Assembly (NCBI GenBank): GCA_964526735.1
Contig: CAZGLO010000005.1
Coordinates: 1 to 64,000 of the forward strand
Direction: 5' to 3'
Length of the DNA stretch: 64,000 nt
Source: JAAUSY01 sp964526735
Lineage (GTDB): Bacteria; Chloroflexota; Chloroflexia; Chloroflexales; Chloroflexaceae
Position 1 is the stretch's first letter. The number at the start of each line of letters is the position of its first letter. The notes below the pieces were generated by a model. That model was not told where the DNA came from, did no database searches, and saw only the letters and a program-made list of their open reading frames with translations. The position numbers were made by a program, and so were the translations under genes. Positions 33,613 to 43,336 of this stretch are shown piece by piece.

Positions 33613-34459
33613 CTCATTGGCTCAACGGCTTATGAGCGTCATTGTCATTCTGCCGCTCATTCTTCTCTTGATTTACTGGGGAGTGTGGTCTCTCGCTCTC
33701 ACCACCGCAACGGCCGTGGTTGTTTGTCTTGTGGAGTATTACCGTGCTTTGACAAAAGTCGGGTATCACCCACGCCCTTTTGTTGGTGTTGCTTCTGGTC
33801 TCCTCTTTTGTTGTGCGGCGCTTTTCCAGTCACATGTTTCCTTTGACCTCACGGGGTTGGTGCTCAGTACCGTCGTCATGCTCATGCTTGTGAGCGAGCT
33901 TCTCCGTCATGACCACGAACAAGGGTTATTGGGGTGGGCTTTGACATTTGCCGGAGCCTGTTATATCGGGTGGCTTTTTAGCTACTACATTCTCCTCGGC
34001 AAGATTGAAACTCCTCTAGAGGGAGGAGTGATCACCTCTTTGATCCCGATGCGTTCGGGGGCGGCGTGGGTCTATCTCGTATTGGCCATCACGTGGATAC
34101 AGGACGGGGCGGCCTATTTTGTTGGTCGGTCATTTGGACGGCACAAGATGGCCCCCACGGTCAGCCCAAACAAGAGCTGGGAAGGGGCAATAGGGGGCTT
34201 TTTTGGCTCTATCCTTGCATCCGTGCTTACTGTCTTCCTGCTCGGTCTGCCTATCAGCTACCCCATTGCCATCTTGCTTGGGGCAATTGGAGGGGTTGTC
34301 GCTCCCATTGGAGACCTCGCCGAATCGACGATCAAGCGGCGCATTGGGCTTAAAGATATGGGGAATATTATGCCCGGGCATGGTGGGTTGTTCGACCGCG
34401 CCGATAGTATGCTCTTTGCTGCTCCTGTGCTCTACTACATGATCCTCTTCCTGACATAG
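33566..34459 (+). CDS. cdsA: Phosphatidate cytidylyltransferase
   Basis: A polytopic enzyme that makes CDP-diacylglycerol. Eight or so hydrophobic segments and the CdsA signature region SPNKSWEGAIGG, GDLAESTIKRRIGLKDMG and MPGHGGLFDRADS. The start is uncertain: I give ATG 33566, which overlaps uppS by 47 nt, but a TTG at 33617, 5 nt after the uppS stop, would begin AQRLMSVIVILPL and is closer to the family N-terminus. The last gene of the rpsB set; dxr and rseP, common next genes, do not follow. Confidence 0.93.
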   Translation: MHNVSVDLVASPKRISSLAQRLMSVIVILPLILLLIYWGVWSLALTTATAVVVCLVEYYRALTKVGYHPRPFVGVASGLLFCCAALFQSHVSFDLTGLVLSTVVMLMLVSELLRHDHEQGLLGWALTFAGACYIGWLFSYYILLGKIETPLEGGVITSLIPMRSGAAWVYLVLAITWIQDGAAYFVGRSFGRHKMAPTVSPNKSWEGAIGGFFGSILASVLTVFLLGLPISYPIAILLGAIGGVVAPIGDLAESTIKRRIGLKDMGNIMPGHGGLFDRADSMLFAAPVLYYMILFLT

Positions 34460-34776
34460 ACTCTGGGCGATATACGCCCCCTGTACACCATCTCAAATAT
34501 ATTTTCTCACTTTGCAGCTTCTTGTCCTCTTTTCGCTGACCCCTCTCTACGCAGCACAGGTGTGCCCCTCTTTTTTGTACTCCTTCGCAACCTACTCTTT
34601 TTGTATCCTATGTGTTCTTCTCAGGACAGGGTGGGCAGAGTGGCTGTCTCTTGCTTTTCATACGATAAATCCTTGATATTTTTTCGTTTTCATATTATGG
34701 GTTGAAAGGTACAGATACCCTCCACATATTCATTTGGATGCTCGATTTCCAACACTAGAGATAGAGGAATCGCCGC
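34460..34776 (+). other. Gap after cdsA, no gene seen
   Basis: A 5-bp hairpin GGGCG-ATATA-CGCCC (34465-34479) just after the cdsA stop may mark the 3' end but has no U-tract. The remainder is pyrimidine-rich and lower in GC than its surroundings. TTGATA (34673) and TATTAT (34693) are only 14 nt apart, so a promoter for the next gene is not clear. Confidence 0.35.
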
Positions 34777-36924
34777 ATGAAGCCATTACACCATACATTG
34801 GGCTTGTTTCTGCTCATTCTGACCCTTGCACTTGCGTGGTTTGGGCAAAGCTGGACGATTGATTTTCCCCCACGTCTGCTTGATGGATGGATATTGTTAT
34901 TATTGGCATCGCTCTTGTTTGCAAGTTTGAGCGTGTGGGCACAGAAGGATGAGATTGCATCCCCCCTTAAGGGAATAGGCGTCCGTTTGGCGCACGGGGT
35001 CACTGCTAGCCCATCTGGGGTGGGGCTGATGGTGGTCGGAGTGGTGGTCGGAGGGCTATCGTTTTGGCTCGACACAAAGCCGGAATATCATCCGTGGCCT
35101 GCCTTGCTGACGTGGCTAGCGGGCAGTGGGCTGTTGCTTTGGGGCACGTTCTTGTTCGACAAACACCGCCCTCCTGCTGGGGATGATCTGCCTGCGGTGA
35201 ATGTGCCTCTCATCCGCGTTGAGCAAGAGCCAGTCGTCAAATGGGAGATCATTGCCATTATCACCATCACGATCATTGGTTTTCTTGCGCGATACGTGAT
35301 GGTCGATGTCATCCCCTACAATCTCACCGGCGATGAGGGCGAGATGGGGATGGCCGCACGACGGGTGATGGCGGGAGAATTGCGTGATCCCTTCTCAACC
35401 GACTGGCTTTCGCACCCCAATATCTGGTTTTTTATGCAGTCGCTCTCGCTGTGTCTCTTTGGAGATTCGGTGTTTGGCTTGCGGATGCTGTCGGTGCTCT
35501 TTGGAACGATTGCTATCCCTCTGCTCTACATGTTTGTGCGCTCAAACTATAGCCGGTGGACGGCATTGATTGCGGCGGGACTACTTGCCACCTTCCATTT
35601 TCACATTCACTACAGCCGGAATGGCCTCAACAACATCGCTGACTCTTTCCTTGCACTTGTTGGTTTTACGGCGCTTTTATGGGGGATGCAAAAACGTTCT
35701 TTCTTCCTGATGGCGCTGACGGGAGTCACGCTTGGGGTCGCGCAACATCTCTATATGGGTGCGCGATTGCTTCCGCTCATTCTTATTGGGTTCCTCATCC
35801 ACCAGCTTCTTGTCAATCGTGCATACCTATGGAGCTTACGCTACCACTTGGGGGTGGTCGTGATTGGGTTTTTGCTTGGCTTTGGCCCACTCCTCCGCCA
35901 CTTTATCCTGCATCCACATGAGTTTAATGCACGGCTAGTGTTAGTGGGGATTGTTCAGACGGGGTGGCTGGAGCAGCAGTTGGAGCAAGGGACACATTTG
36001 CTCCCCCTTCTCTTTGAGCAGGCACGGTCGGCATTTGGGGCGTTCACCTTTGTGGCAGATAGAAGTGCCCAATATGACCCCGCGATACCCATCCTCGACC
36101 CTATTTCGTCTATTTTCTTCGTCTTTGGGGTTGCGATTGCGGTGATACAATGGCGGCGAGCAGGCGCAATTGTAAGCCTTGGGTGGATTGCAGGGGCGAC
36201 GGTGTTTGGGGGGATGTTGCTTGTCAATCCGCCGATGAGTCCTCGCTATGTTACCACGGCTCCGCCTCTTTGCCTGCTGATGGCGTTGGCGATAACAGAG
36301 CTTGGAGCGATTGTCAAGAAGGCATTATCGCTCTCTGATCACGCGGTGTATGGCTTTATGAGCGCCATTTTAGTGATCTTCGCCGTGTGGAATGTCAACT
36401 TCTACTTCAATGTCTACACGCCGCGGAATGTCTATGGGTGGCTCAATACGGAGGTGGGGACGGAAATTGGCCGGTACCTCGCTCAAAAGCCCGACGATAT
36501 ATATGTGTATTTCTTTGGGCCGCCACGAATGTTCTTTGGCTTCGGAGCGGTGAGATTTCTCGCGCCGGAGATCGAAGGGGCAGACGTGCATCAGCCAATC
36601 ACTTCGCCAAATCAGCTCCCACCACTGCCGCCCGGCAAAAAACCTATCTTCATCGCATTGCCAGAACGGCGCGACCAGCTTGATATCATTCGACAGCGCT
36701 ACCCAGAAGGCGATCTCTATGAATTTCCTGCGCAATCGATGGATGATACAACGCTGTTTGTGAGCTATGAGCCTGATGAATATACACAGAATAGTCTTGA
36801 GGAGCTGAGAGGTGAAAAGAGGATGTTGGAGGCGACGGCGGGATTTGAACCCGCGAATAACGGTTTTGCAGACCGCTGCCTTACCACTTGGCTACGTCGC
36901 CATCGCATACCTAGAGTATTGTAG
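34777..36924 (+). CDS. Glycosyltransferase family 39 membrane protein
   Basis: A 715-residue protein with two hydrophobic segments near the N-terminus, a short loop, and about ten further helices. The loop NLTGDEGEMGMAARRVMAGE carries the acidic residues of GT39/ArnT-type enzymes, and SHPNIWFFMQSLSLCLFGDS follows as in that family. It should transfer a sugar from a polyprenyl-phosphate donor outside the membrane. A soluble C-terminal domain follows from about residue 560. The last about 30 codons lie antisense to tRNA-Cys (LEATAGFEPANNGFADRC is the tRNA read through), and no stop codon occurs earlier, so the tail is real if the frame is used. Confidence 0.82.
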   Translation: MKPLHHTLGLFLLILTLALAWFGQSWTIDFPPRLLDGWILLLLASLLFASLSVWAQKDEIASPLKGIGVRLAHGVTASPSGVGLMVVGVVVGGLSFWLDTKPEYHPWPALLTWLAGSGLLLWGTFLFDKHRPPAGDDLPAVNVPLIRVEQEPVVKWEIIAIITITIIGFLARYVMVDVIPYNLTGDEGEMGMAARRVMAGELRDPFSTDWLSHPNIWFFMQSLSLCLFGDSVFGLRMLSVLFGTIAIPLLYMFVRSNYSRWTALIAAGLLATFHFHIHYSRNGLNNIADSFLALVGFTALLWGMQKRSFFLMALTGVTLGVAQHLYMGARLLPLILIGFLIHQLLVNRAYLWSLRYHLGVVVIGFLLGFGPLLRHFILHPHEFNARLVLVGIVQTGWLEQQLEQGTHLLPLLFEQARSAFGAFTFVADRSAQYDPAIPILDPISSIFFVFGVAIAVIQWRRAGAIVSLGWIAGATVFGGMLLVNPPMSPRYVTTAPPLCLLMALAITELGAIVKKALSLSDHAVYGFMSAILVIFAVWNVNFYFNVYTPRNVYGWLNTEVGTEIGRYLAQKPDDIYVYFFGPPRMFFGFGAVRFLAPEIEGADVHQPITSPNQLPPLPPGKKPIFIALPERRDQLDIIRQRYPEGDLYEFPAQSMDDTTLFVSYEPDEYTQNSLEELRGEKRMLEATAGFEPANNGFADRCLTTWLRRHRIPRVL
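36827..36901 (-). tRNA. tRNA-Cys (GCA)
   Basis: Read on the minus strand from 36901, the acceptor GGCGACG pairs with CGTCGCC, the discriminator is U and CCA is encoded (36829-36827). The D-loop has AGCCAAGTGG-TAAGG, the anticodon arm is CGGTC-TGCAAAA-CCG with anticodon GCA, and the T arm contains GCGGGTTCGAATCCCGC. All four arms fit. The gene lies entirely within the 3' end of the GT39 frame on the other strand. Confidence 0.95.
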
Positions 36925-36946
36925 CATATGCCCGCGCTTCTGACAA
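36918..36946 (-). promoter_or_regulatory. Promoter of tRNA-Cys
   Basis: On the minus strand TTGTCA (36946-36941), 17 nt, TACAAT (36923-36918), with TGC before the -10. Predicted start about 10 nt before the mature tRNA. The -10 overlaps the stop codon region of the GT39 gene. Confidence 0.7.
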
Positions 36947-37094
36947 GGGGGAAAATGGAGTAAAAACCAGGCAATCGCATTATGCGCTTGTTTGTGTCAC
37001 AATCATGGTTTTGGTGGAACTCTGCTGACGGGGGAGATATGGAAAAGCGTTCTTCAATACCGTTCATACGTGTACGTATGTGCCTATTGGTTTA

Positions 37095-37103
37095 TGGTAT
37101 AAT
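37095..37103 (+). promoter_or_regulatory. Extended -10 promoter for the secreted glycoside hydrolase-like gene
   Basis: TGGTATAAT with no convincing -35. It gives a leader of about 75 nt containing CCACC and GGTGG stretches that could pair. Confidence 0.5.
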
Positions 37104-37183
37104 GAGCCACCCTCGCACCTAATCTTAATGGTGGGGGGCTTCTTATACTCGGTATGATACTGAGAGGAAAGGTACGTAAGAAT

Positions 37184-39715
37184 ATGCGTCGTTTGTACAC
37201 TCTCCTATTGCTGTGCGGCATCGTCATTGCCGCGACGACACATTCCCCACAGCGGGCGCAGTCGTCGCCCGTGGCTGCGCCGGGAACATCGGACTTTGGT
37301 TCGTGCACCCACATCGCGTCGCGCTATGGAGATCCGGACAGTATGCACGTCCCAGGAGCGCAGATCGCCAACCTGGGTATCGGATGGGCACGCGAAGACT
37401 TTCAAATGAGCCGTATCCTCGAGAACGTACACAATGGTGAAGGCGAATATGAATGGTACTTCCACGAACAGATGGTTAAAGAACTCCGCGGCCACGGGGT
37501 GAATATTATCGGGGTGCTTGTTGGCCCAACCCCATCGTGGGCGTCAGTGAATGGGTGTGGTTTGAATCAGTTTTGCCCGCCCAAGCCCGATGTCTTTGCC
37601 GATTTTGCCTACGAAGTCGTCTCTCATTTCAAGGACGACGTTCACTATTGGGAGATCTGGAACGAGCCGGACAACCCAATTTACTGGGCACCGGTCGCCA
37701 GTGCAGCACAATATACCGAAGTCCTCAAGGCGGGCTACGAAGCCATCAAGCGCGCCGACCCAAGCGCCCAAGTACTTGTCGCAGGCATGGTCTCGCCCGC
37801 ACCGGCTGACAAATTCCTTGAGGAGATCCATGCGCACGGCGGCTGGGATTCCTTTGATATCATCTCGCTGCACCCCTACACCGACCCGCTTGGCCCCGAA
37901 GAAGGACAAATTGCCGTTTCTGGCCTGGGCAAGGTAAAAGGCGTTGCCGAGGCGTTGGGCGAGAAACCCATTTGGGTCACGGAGTTTGGGTGGTCGACCG
38001 GCCCCTCAGACCGCATCAAAAGAGGCGAGCACGTTAACCCACAAAAGCAAGCAGAATTATTGGTGCGAGCATCGACGCTCTTGCGGGTGGGCGGCGCAGA
38101 GAAAGTCTTGCTCTACACGCTCAAGGATGTCCGCGCCCCGCAAGATCCTCCTGGCAGAAACCTCTACGGGCTGATAGACCACGCAGGCGATAACTTGAAT
38201 TACAGTTCGGTCAAGCCTGCGTTCAATGCCTACAAGACGCTCAATGAGCAATTGGCAGGTACTCGCCCAGAGAAGAACCTGAAACTGGTTCGCGAGAATA
38301 TGGCGCTCGACTTTGAGAGCGAACAGAAGTGGCGTTCCTACCCGCCGGAGAATGGCGAATTGACCCATGCGCCCGGACAGGGGATGAATGGCAGCACCGG
38401 CGGTCAACTCACCTACAACTTCACCACCCGCGGGAATGATTACGTCGCCTACATTGCAGAACCGCCCATTCCCATCGGTGACCCAAGCCAGTTGGGCATT
38501 TCGATACGGGGCGACGGCAGTGGGCACAACCTCAAAGTCCAGATCCTCGATAGCGAAGGCGAAAAGTTCCAATTTCGTCTTGGCTTCTTGCAGAGCGGCG
38601 GGGGGAAAAACGTCGATCCGGTCTCTATCAACGTAGACGACCCCGAAATCTTGGATCGGCGCGACGGACGGCTCACCTACCCACTTTCGCTCTTCGCCAT
38701 CGTGATTGATGATGAGCCTGACTCGGCCACTGGTCAAGGCACGGTCTATGTTGACAACCTCATCTCTGTGAGTGGGCCAGAGGTCTATGCGACCCGTTAC
38801 CTCCAAAACGATGGTATGGCGGTTGATGTGCTGTGGGCATTGCAGTACGGGGTTGATGTCAATGTGCCGACGAACTCGTCACAAGGGACAAAAGTCGACA
38901 TCTGGGGCGAGGAAGAGCCGATATCTGCACAAGGTGGCAGTTTTTCGGTGAGTCTTAGCCCAAGCCCCATTTACCTCCACCACGCCCCCGCCGACGAACG
39001 TGTAACTCCCCCTGAACCTATCAACCCAGACCCTGATCCGAATGAGCCTAGCGATGATGACGAGGATGACGAGGATGAGGATGAGGATGAGGATCGGGAT
39101 GAGGATGACGAACCAAAGACGAGAAACCCCGTCGATCCTCCTGCCGGTGCGCAATGCTTTGATGCAACGGGCTACTGCATCCACGGGCGGATTGCAGAGT
39201 ATTGGAACGAGAACGGCGGGTTGAAGGTCTTTGGATATCCCATTTCGCCGCAGTGGGAACAGTATATTGAAGGGCAATGGCTGGAAGTGCAGTGGTTTGA
39301 GCGCAACCGCCTTGAATTGCACCCCCAAAACGAGCGCCCTTATGATGTGCTGCTTGGCCGCTTGAGCGAAGAGCTGCTGCTGAACAACAAACGCGTTTGG
39401 CAAGAAGAGCCGAAAAGCTCGCCACAAGATGGCTGCCGCTACTTTGATGAGACAGGCTTCAATGTGTGTGGCCGGATCTTCGAGGAGTGGCGCGCCAGTG
39501 GGCTTGAGATTGATGGGGTGCCAGGCAAGAGTGAGGGCGAAAATCTGGCGCTCTTTGGCCTCCCGCTTGGCGACGCCTCGATGGAGATCATAGAGGGCGA
39601 GCAATATCTGGTACAATGGTTTGAACGGGCGCGGTTTGAGGTACACCCGGAAAACCCAAGTCCCTTTGATATTCTGCTCGGTCTCCTTGGGAATGAGACC
39701 CTCGGCGGTGACTAA
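37184..39715 (+). CDS. Secreted clan GH-A glycoside hydrolase-like protein with acidic linker and C-terminal repeat module
   Basis: An 843-residue protein (start at ATG 37184; an in-frame ATG at 37154 adds ten residues). Signal peptide MRRLYTLLLLCGIVIAA. The (beta/alpha)8 domain, about 45-350, has Glu161 in WEIWNEPDNP (acid/base) and Glu267 in WVTEFGWS (nucleophile), the pattern of GH5/GH39/GH51-like enzymes. A beta domain (about 380-600) follows, then an Asp/Glu-only linker (39045-39110) and two copies of a roughly 90-residue module (GYCIHGRIAEYW ... VQWFERNRLELHP and FNVCGRIFEEW ... VQWFERARFEVHP). I associate that module with Chloroflexota secreted proteins. The substrate is unknown. Confidence 0.8.
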   Translation: MRRLYTLLLLCGIVIAATTHSPQRAQSSPVAAPGTSDFGSCTHIASRYGDPDSMHVPGAQIANLGIGWAREDFQMSRILENVHNGEGEYEWYFHEQMVKELRGHGVNIIGVLVGPTPSWASVNGCGLNQFCPPKPDVFADFAYEVVSHFKDDVHYWEIWNEPDNPIYWAPVASAAQYTEVLKAGYEAIKRADPSAQVLVAGMVSPAPADKFLEEIHAHGGWDSFDIISLHPYTDPLGPEEGQIAVSGLGKVKGVAEALGEKPIWVTEFGWSTGPSDRIKRGEHVNPQKQAELLVRASTLLRVGGAEKVLLYTLKDVRAPQDPPGRNLYGLIDHAGDNLNYSSVKPAFNAYKTLNEQLAGTRPEKNLKLVRENMALDFESEQKWRSYPPENGELTHAPGQGMNGSTGGQLTYNFTTRGNDYVAYIAEPPIPIGDPSQLGISIRGDGSGHNLKVQILDSEGEKFQFRLGFLQSGGGKNVDPVSINVDDPEILDRRDGRLTYPLSLFAIVIDDEPDSATGQGTVYVDNLISVSGPEVYATRYLQNDGMAVDVLWALQYGVDVNVPTNSSQGTKVDIWGEEEPISAQGGSFSVSLSPSPIYLHHAPADERVTPPEPINPDPDPNEPSDDDEDDEDEDEDEDRDEDDEPKTRNPVDPPAGAQCFDATGYCIHGRIAEYWNENGGLKVFGYPISPQWEQYIEGQWLEVQWFERNRLELHPQNERPYDVLLGRLSEELLLNNKRVWQEEPKSSPQDGCRYFDETGFNVCGRIFEEWRASGLEIDGVPGKSEGENLALFGLPLGDASMEIIEGEQYLVQWFERARFEVHPENPSPFDILLGLLGNETLGGD

Positions 39716-39780
39716 ATTGAGTCGCCATTGGCCGGGGTTTTTCCCGTTAGGATAAGGATACATCAACGCGCATCCACCGT

Positions 39781-42426
39781 ATGTTATTTATGGCGTGCGG
39801 TGGGTGCATCAACACCTCTATGAGGTATCTTTCTCTTGTTGCTCTATGGGTGATCACCACCCTGGCCGTATTGTTCATAGCCACGCAGGCACTCCACCCA
39901 CCCCTCTCGCTCCGTGCGGATAACGTGGAAGATACCACGCTCTCGCGCTTCCTTCGCAACTTCGACACCCCTGAACGCAACGACAACGACGCATATTGCT
40001 GGTCACTCCACGATGCCCATCTCTCCTTGTCGGGTTGGTGGGGGGATTCCGTTTTGGTTTCGATGCGGGCGACGGCTCCTCGCCCCCGCCTCTTGCCGCC
40101 TGCGGTCGCTTCGCTGCGCCACAGGGAGTGGCAGAGTGGAGCGTTTGTGGTCGATAGGCGAGCGTGGCGACAGTATCACGTGCTTGTGCCGGTCGATGAT
40201 CTCCCGCCACACGACATCTACCTTGATACAACACTCTTTTCACCCGCCTCTGGCGGCCAGAGTAGTGGTCATCCAGGGAGCCACATAGGGAGCCATACAG
40301 ATGGTCGAATGTTGGGGGTGGCACTTAACCAGCTTGATGTAGTCTCAACAGCATCAATGACTTCGCTTATAGAGAAGCCTTGGCACGTGCTCCCGCCTCT
40401 TTTCCTCATTGTCATCATCCCGCTTCCCTTCTTGACCTTTTTGGTCGTGATGCATGGACTTCGTAGGCTGCCTTGGCAGTTGCCAAATACCCTTATCGTG
40501 GTATTGGCAGCTCTTGCCGGAGCGGCAGTGTTGGGAGTACTCTCTTACGCCATCCAACAAACGCCCCCGCCTCTCACCCTGCCGCTCATCCTCTATCCGG
40601 TGTTGCTTGGTATCGGGGTAGGCCTGCGGGGTGTATCAGTAACACCACGCCTCATCCCCTGGACACGTGCTGATTACCTGTTGGTAGCGGGAATCGTGGT
40701 GGTTGGAGTGGTGATACGGGTGGTGTTGCTCCCCACCAACGTCTCGTACTTCAACGCCGACGATGACGTGGTAGGGGTATTTGCCATCAACATCCTCAAT
40801 GGCTACCACGCGCTTTCCTTTGGAAACACAGGCACGCTTGCCCCCTATCTCCTCGCACCGCTCTTTACGCTCTTTGGTGCGTCAATGCAGACGATGTTCA
40901 TCCTGCCCTTCACGCTCACGGCCATCTTGATTGTCGTGCTCTATGGGCTAGGGCGGGACTGCTTTGGCAGGTGGGGGGGAGTGACTGCCGCCACGTGGAT
41001 GGCTTTTCCCTCTGCCACTGCCCTCTATTGGACGTACAAGCTGCAGCCCGGCTACCTAGAGGCCATCACCTTGGCGCTGCTTGCATTGTGGGGGACGGTA
41101 CGCATCTTCTATCGCCAGGAGGAGTGCCATACCCACCATACAAATGACCAATCTTCCCCCCGCTCCCCAAAGCGCCACCTGACATTCCTGACACTCCTGA
41201 TGGGAGTGGTCGCATTGGCGTCAACGCTGGCTCTGTGGGCGAATGTGGTTGTTTTGTCCATTATGCTGGCGTGCGGCGTGATTGTGCTGCTGAATTGGCG
41301 ACGACTCCGCACGCTCCCGCTCGCCGGATATGGGTTGTTTGCACTGTTGTGGGGCGGTGTACTTTTCCCGCTCCTCGCCTACATCCACCTTTTCAGTGGC
41401 CGCGACTCGCATCAATGGGGTGGGAGGTTGCCTATCAACCGCATGAACGAACTCATAGACACCAACGCTTTTGGCGAATTGGGGGCGTTGTTTGTGGGCG
41501 TGACGCGGCCTATGCGGATGATGACCATTGAGGGTGTATGGATGCACCTCATTGTGTGGATGAGCGTGGCGGCGATAGCGGTATTCCTCTCCCGCACCCT
41601 GCGTGAGCGATTGCAGTGCGGGCTGGTGATAATAGTCATTGCCGCGGCGACCATTGTGCTGACGTTGGTCAGCCCCTTCTTTCTGCCGTATGACGTGCGC
41701 TATATTTTGCCGCTCTATGCGGTATTGGCGTTGGCGTATGGTGCTCTGGTATCATGGGCCGCCCGCCTCTCAACGCACCTCTCGCCACGTTTCGCTGCGA
41801 AGCGCTCTCTGCGGCTGCTTGGTGTGGGAGTGGCAAGTGTGTGTCTTGCGCTTATGCTTGCGGGAAATGGCGTAAGTGTGTTACGAGGGATACTGTACAA
41901 ACCGATGCTCCGCCCCGAAGCCGCCATCGCCCAGGAGCTTCAAGCACACGGCGTCCGCTATCTCCACACCTCCTACTGGATAGGCATGGGGGTGATGGTG
42001 GAGAGCGGCGGGGAGATCATCCCCTCAACCGCCGTTGGCCCGCAGCGCATCACCTACGACCCCCGTCTGAATGAGCGCGTGGCGGCGGCGGAGGGCGAGG
42101 CGACGGCGTTTGCCTTTGTTCACGACCATCTTGGGCTTGGGGCGATAATAGATTTTGAGGACTACCTTGCTGAACACGACATCATGTGTGAGGAGGTGGA
42201 CGTGTGCGAGGGGAATTGTTACCGTCTTTACCACCACTGCACGCCCTTCCCAGACATCCAAGACCTGGTGCGCTACCTCCCAGATGAGCTAGGCAACCGA
42301 CAGCAGCGCTTGCAAAGACGGTCGCAAGAACAACTACAAGAACCATCACCAGAGCTATCGCAAGAGCAACTGCGCAGACAGCTGCAAAGGATTATCGACC
42401 ATGGAGACCACGCATACACCCCGTGA
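39781..42426 (+). CDS. GT-C-like polytopic membrane protein
   Basis: An 881-residue protein with an N-terminal hydrophobic segment, an extracytoplasmic domain to about residue 200, then about 12 helices. The first loop of the helical part has VSYFNADDDVVGVFAINILNG, whose DDD resembles the acidic loop of GT39 enzymes. ATG 39820 is an alternative start. The C-terminal soluble part (about 710-881) ends in a Gln/Glu/Ser-rich repeat (QEQLQEPSPELSQEQL). It overlaps the GT2 gene by 26 nt, suggesting translational coupling and a joint role in lipid-linked glycan synthesis. Confidence 0.72.
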   Translation: MLFMACGGCINTSMRYLSLVALWVITTLAVLFIATQALHPPLSLRADNVEDTTLSRFLRNFDTPERNDNDAYCWSLHDAHLSLSGWWGDSVLVSMRATAPRPRLLPPAVASLRHREWQSGAFVVDRRAWRQYHVLVPVDDLPPHDIYLDTTLFSPASGGQSSGHPGSHIGSHTDGRMLGVALNQLDVVSTASMTSLIEKPWHVLPPLFLIVIIPLPFLTFLVVMHGLRRLPWQLPNTLIVVLAALAGAAVLGVLSYAIQQTPPPLTLPLILYPVLLGIGVGLRGVSVTPRLIPWTRADYLLVAGIVVVGVVIRVVLLPTNVSYFNADDDVVGVFAINILNGYHALSFGNTGTLAPYLLAPLFTLFGASMQTMFILPFTLTAILIVVLYGLGRDCFGRWGGVTAATWMAFPSATALYWTYKLQPGYLEAITLALLALWGTVRIFYRQEECHTHHTNDQSSPRSPKRHLTFLTLLMGVVALASTLALWANVVVLSIMLACGVIVLLNWRRLRTLPLAGYGLFALLWGGVLFPLLAYIHLFSGRDSHQWGGRLPINRMNELIDTNAFGELGALFVGVTRPMRMMTIEGVWMHLIVWMSVAAIAVFLSRTLRERLQCGLVIIVIAAATIVLTLVSPFFLPYDVRYILPLYAVLALAYGALVSWAARLSTHLSPRFAAKRSLRLLGVGVASVCLALMLAGNGVSVLRGILYKPMLRPEAAIAQELQAHGVRYLHTSYWIGMGVMVESGGEIIPSTAVGPQRITYDPRLNERVAAAEGEATAFAFVHDHLGLGAIIDFEDYLAEHDIMCEEVDVCEGNCYRLYHHCTPFPDIQDLVRYLPDELGNRQQRLQRRSQEQLQEPSPELSQEQLRRQLQRIIDHGDHAYTP

Positions 42427-43336
42427 AATCTCAATCGTCATCCCTGCCTACAACGAGGAACACGGCATTCTCCCCGTCCTCGACCAAATCACCGACATTC
42501 TCGCAGCCACCACGTGGACATATGAGATTATCGTGGTAGATGACGGTTCGCGAGATAGAACAACCGAAGTACTCGCCTCGCATCACGACATTACCTTGAT
42601 ACAGCACGTCAGCAACCACGGCTACGGGGCGTCGTTGAAGACCGGCATCCGCCATGCCCAATATAGCCTAGTCTGTATCACTGATGCGGACGGGAGTTAT
42701 CCCAATGAGCAGATTATCCCCCTCGCCGAGCATCTCCTCGCCCACGAGTATGATATGGTCGTTGGCGCGCGGACGGGGGAGAACGTCGCGATCCCGCTTG
42801 TCCGCCGTCCGGCGAAGTGGTTCATTGGCCAGATGGCGAACTTCGTTGGCAATCAGCGCATCCCCGATATCAATTCCGGGTTGCGGGTGTTCCGCCGATC
42901 TATCGCGATGTCGTTCCAGAGCTTACTGCCGAATGGCTTCTCCTTCACCACGACGATTACGCTCGGGATGCTCGTCAACAACTACCTGGTTGATTTCCTC
43001 CCGATCAACTACCACCCACGCATTGGTAAGTCGAAGATACGGCCATTCCACGATACGCTCAACTTTATGCAGCTTATCTTGCGCATTGGTCTGTATTTTG
43101 CCCCGCTGAAACTCTTTCTGCCATTAAGTGGTATCATCCTTGTCATCGCGATTATGTGGGGAATGTTTACCCATATGGTGCTTGGCCGGTTGGCCGATGT
43201 CTCAACGATGGTCTTGGTGATGGCCGCGCTGCAAATTGCCGCGATTGGGCTGCTTGCCGAACTCATCAACCATCGTATTCCGAGTTCCTTTCGCAAAGAA
43301 ATTGAAGAACAACATACAAGGATAGAGCGACCATGA
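42401..43336 (+). CDS. Glycosyltransferase family 2, polyprenyl-phosphate sugar transferase type
   Basis: A 311-residue GT-A enzyme. Motifs: IVIPAYNEEHGILPVL, IIVVDDGSRDRTTEVL, and ITDADGSYPNEQI (metal-binding DxD region). Two C-terminal transmembrane helices (about 228-290) follow, as in GtrB/DPM1-like enzymes that load a sugar on polyprenyl phosphate. Such a product is the donor used by GT-C enzymes like its neighbours. The stop overlaps the next start as ATGA. Confidence 0.88.
   Translation: METTHTPREISIVIPAYNEEHGILPVLDQITDILAATTWTYEIIVVDDGSRDRTTEVLASHHDITLIQHVSNHGYGASLKTGIRHAQYSLVCITDADGSYPNEQIIPLAEHLLAHEYDMVVGARTGENVAIPLVRRPAKWFIGQMANFVGNQRIPDINSGLRVFRRSIAMSFQSLLPNGFSFTTTITLGMLVNNYLVDFLPINYHPRIGKSKIRPFHDTLNFMQLILRIGLYFAPLKLFLPLSGIILVIAIMWGMFTHMVLGRLADVSTMVLVMAALQIAAIGLLAELINHRIPSSFRKEIEEQHTRIERP

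Noticed and set aside
34673..34698. TTGATA ... TATTAT promoter before the GT39 gene
   Set aside because: The spacer is only 14 nt and no TGn precedes the -10.
39719..39760. Rho-independent terminator after the secreted hydrolase gene
   Set aside because: CGGGG-TTTTT-CCCG gives only a four-pair stem with no U-tract after it.
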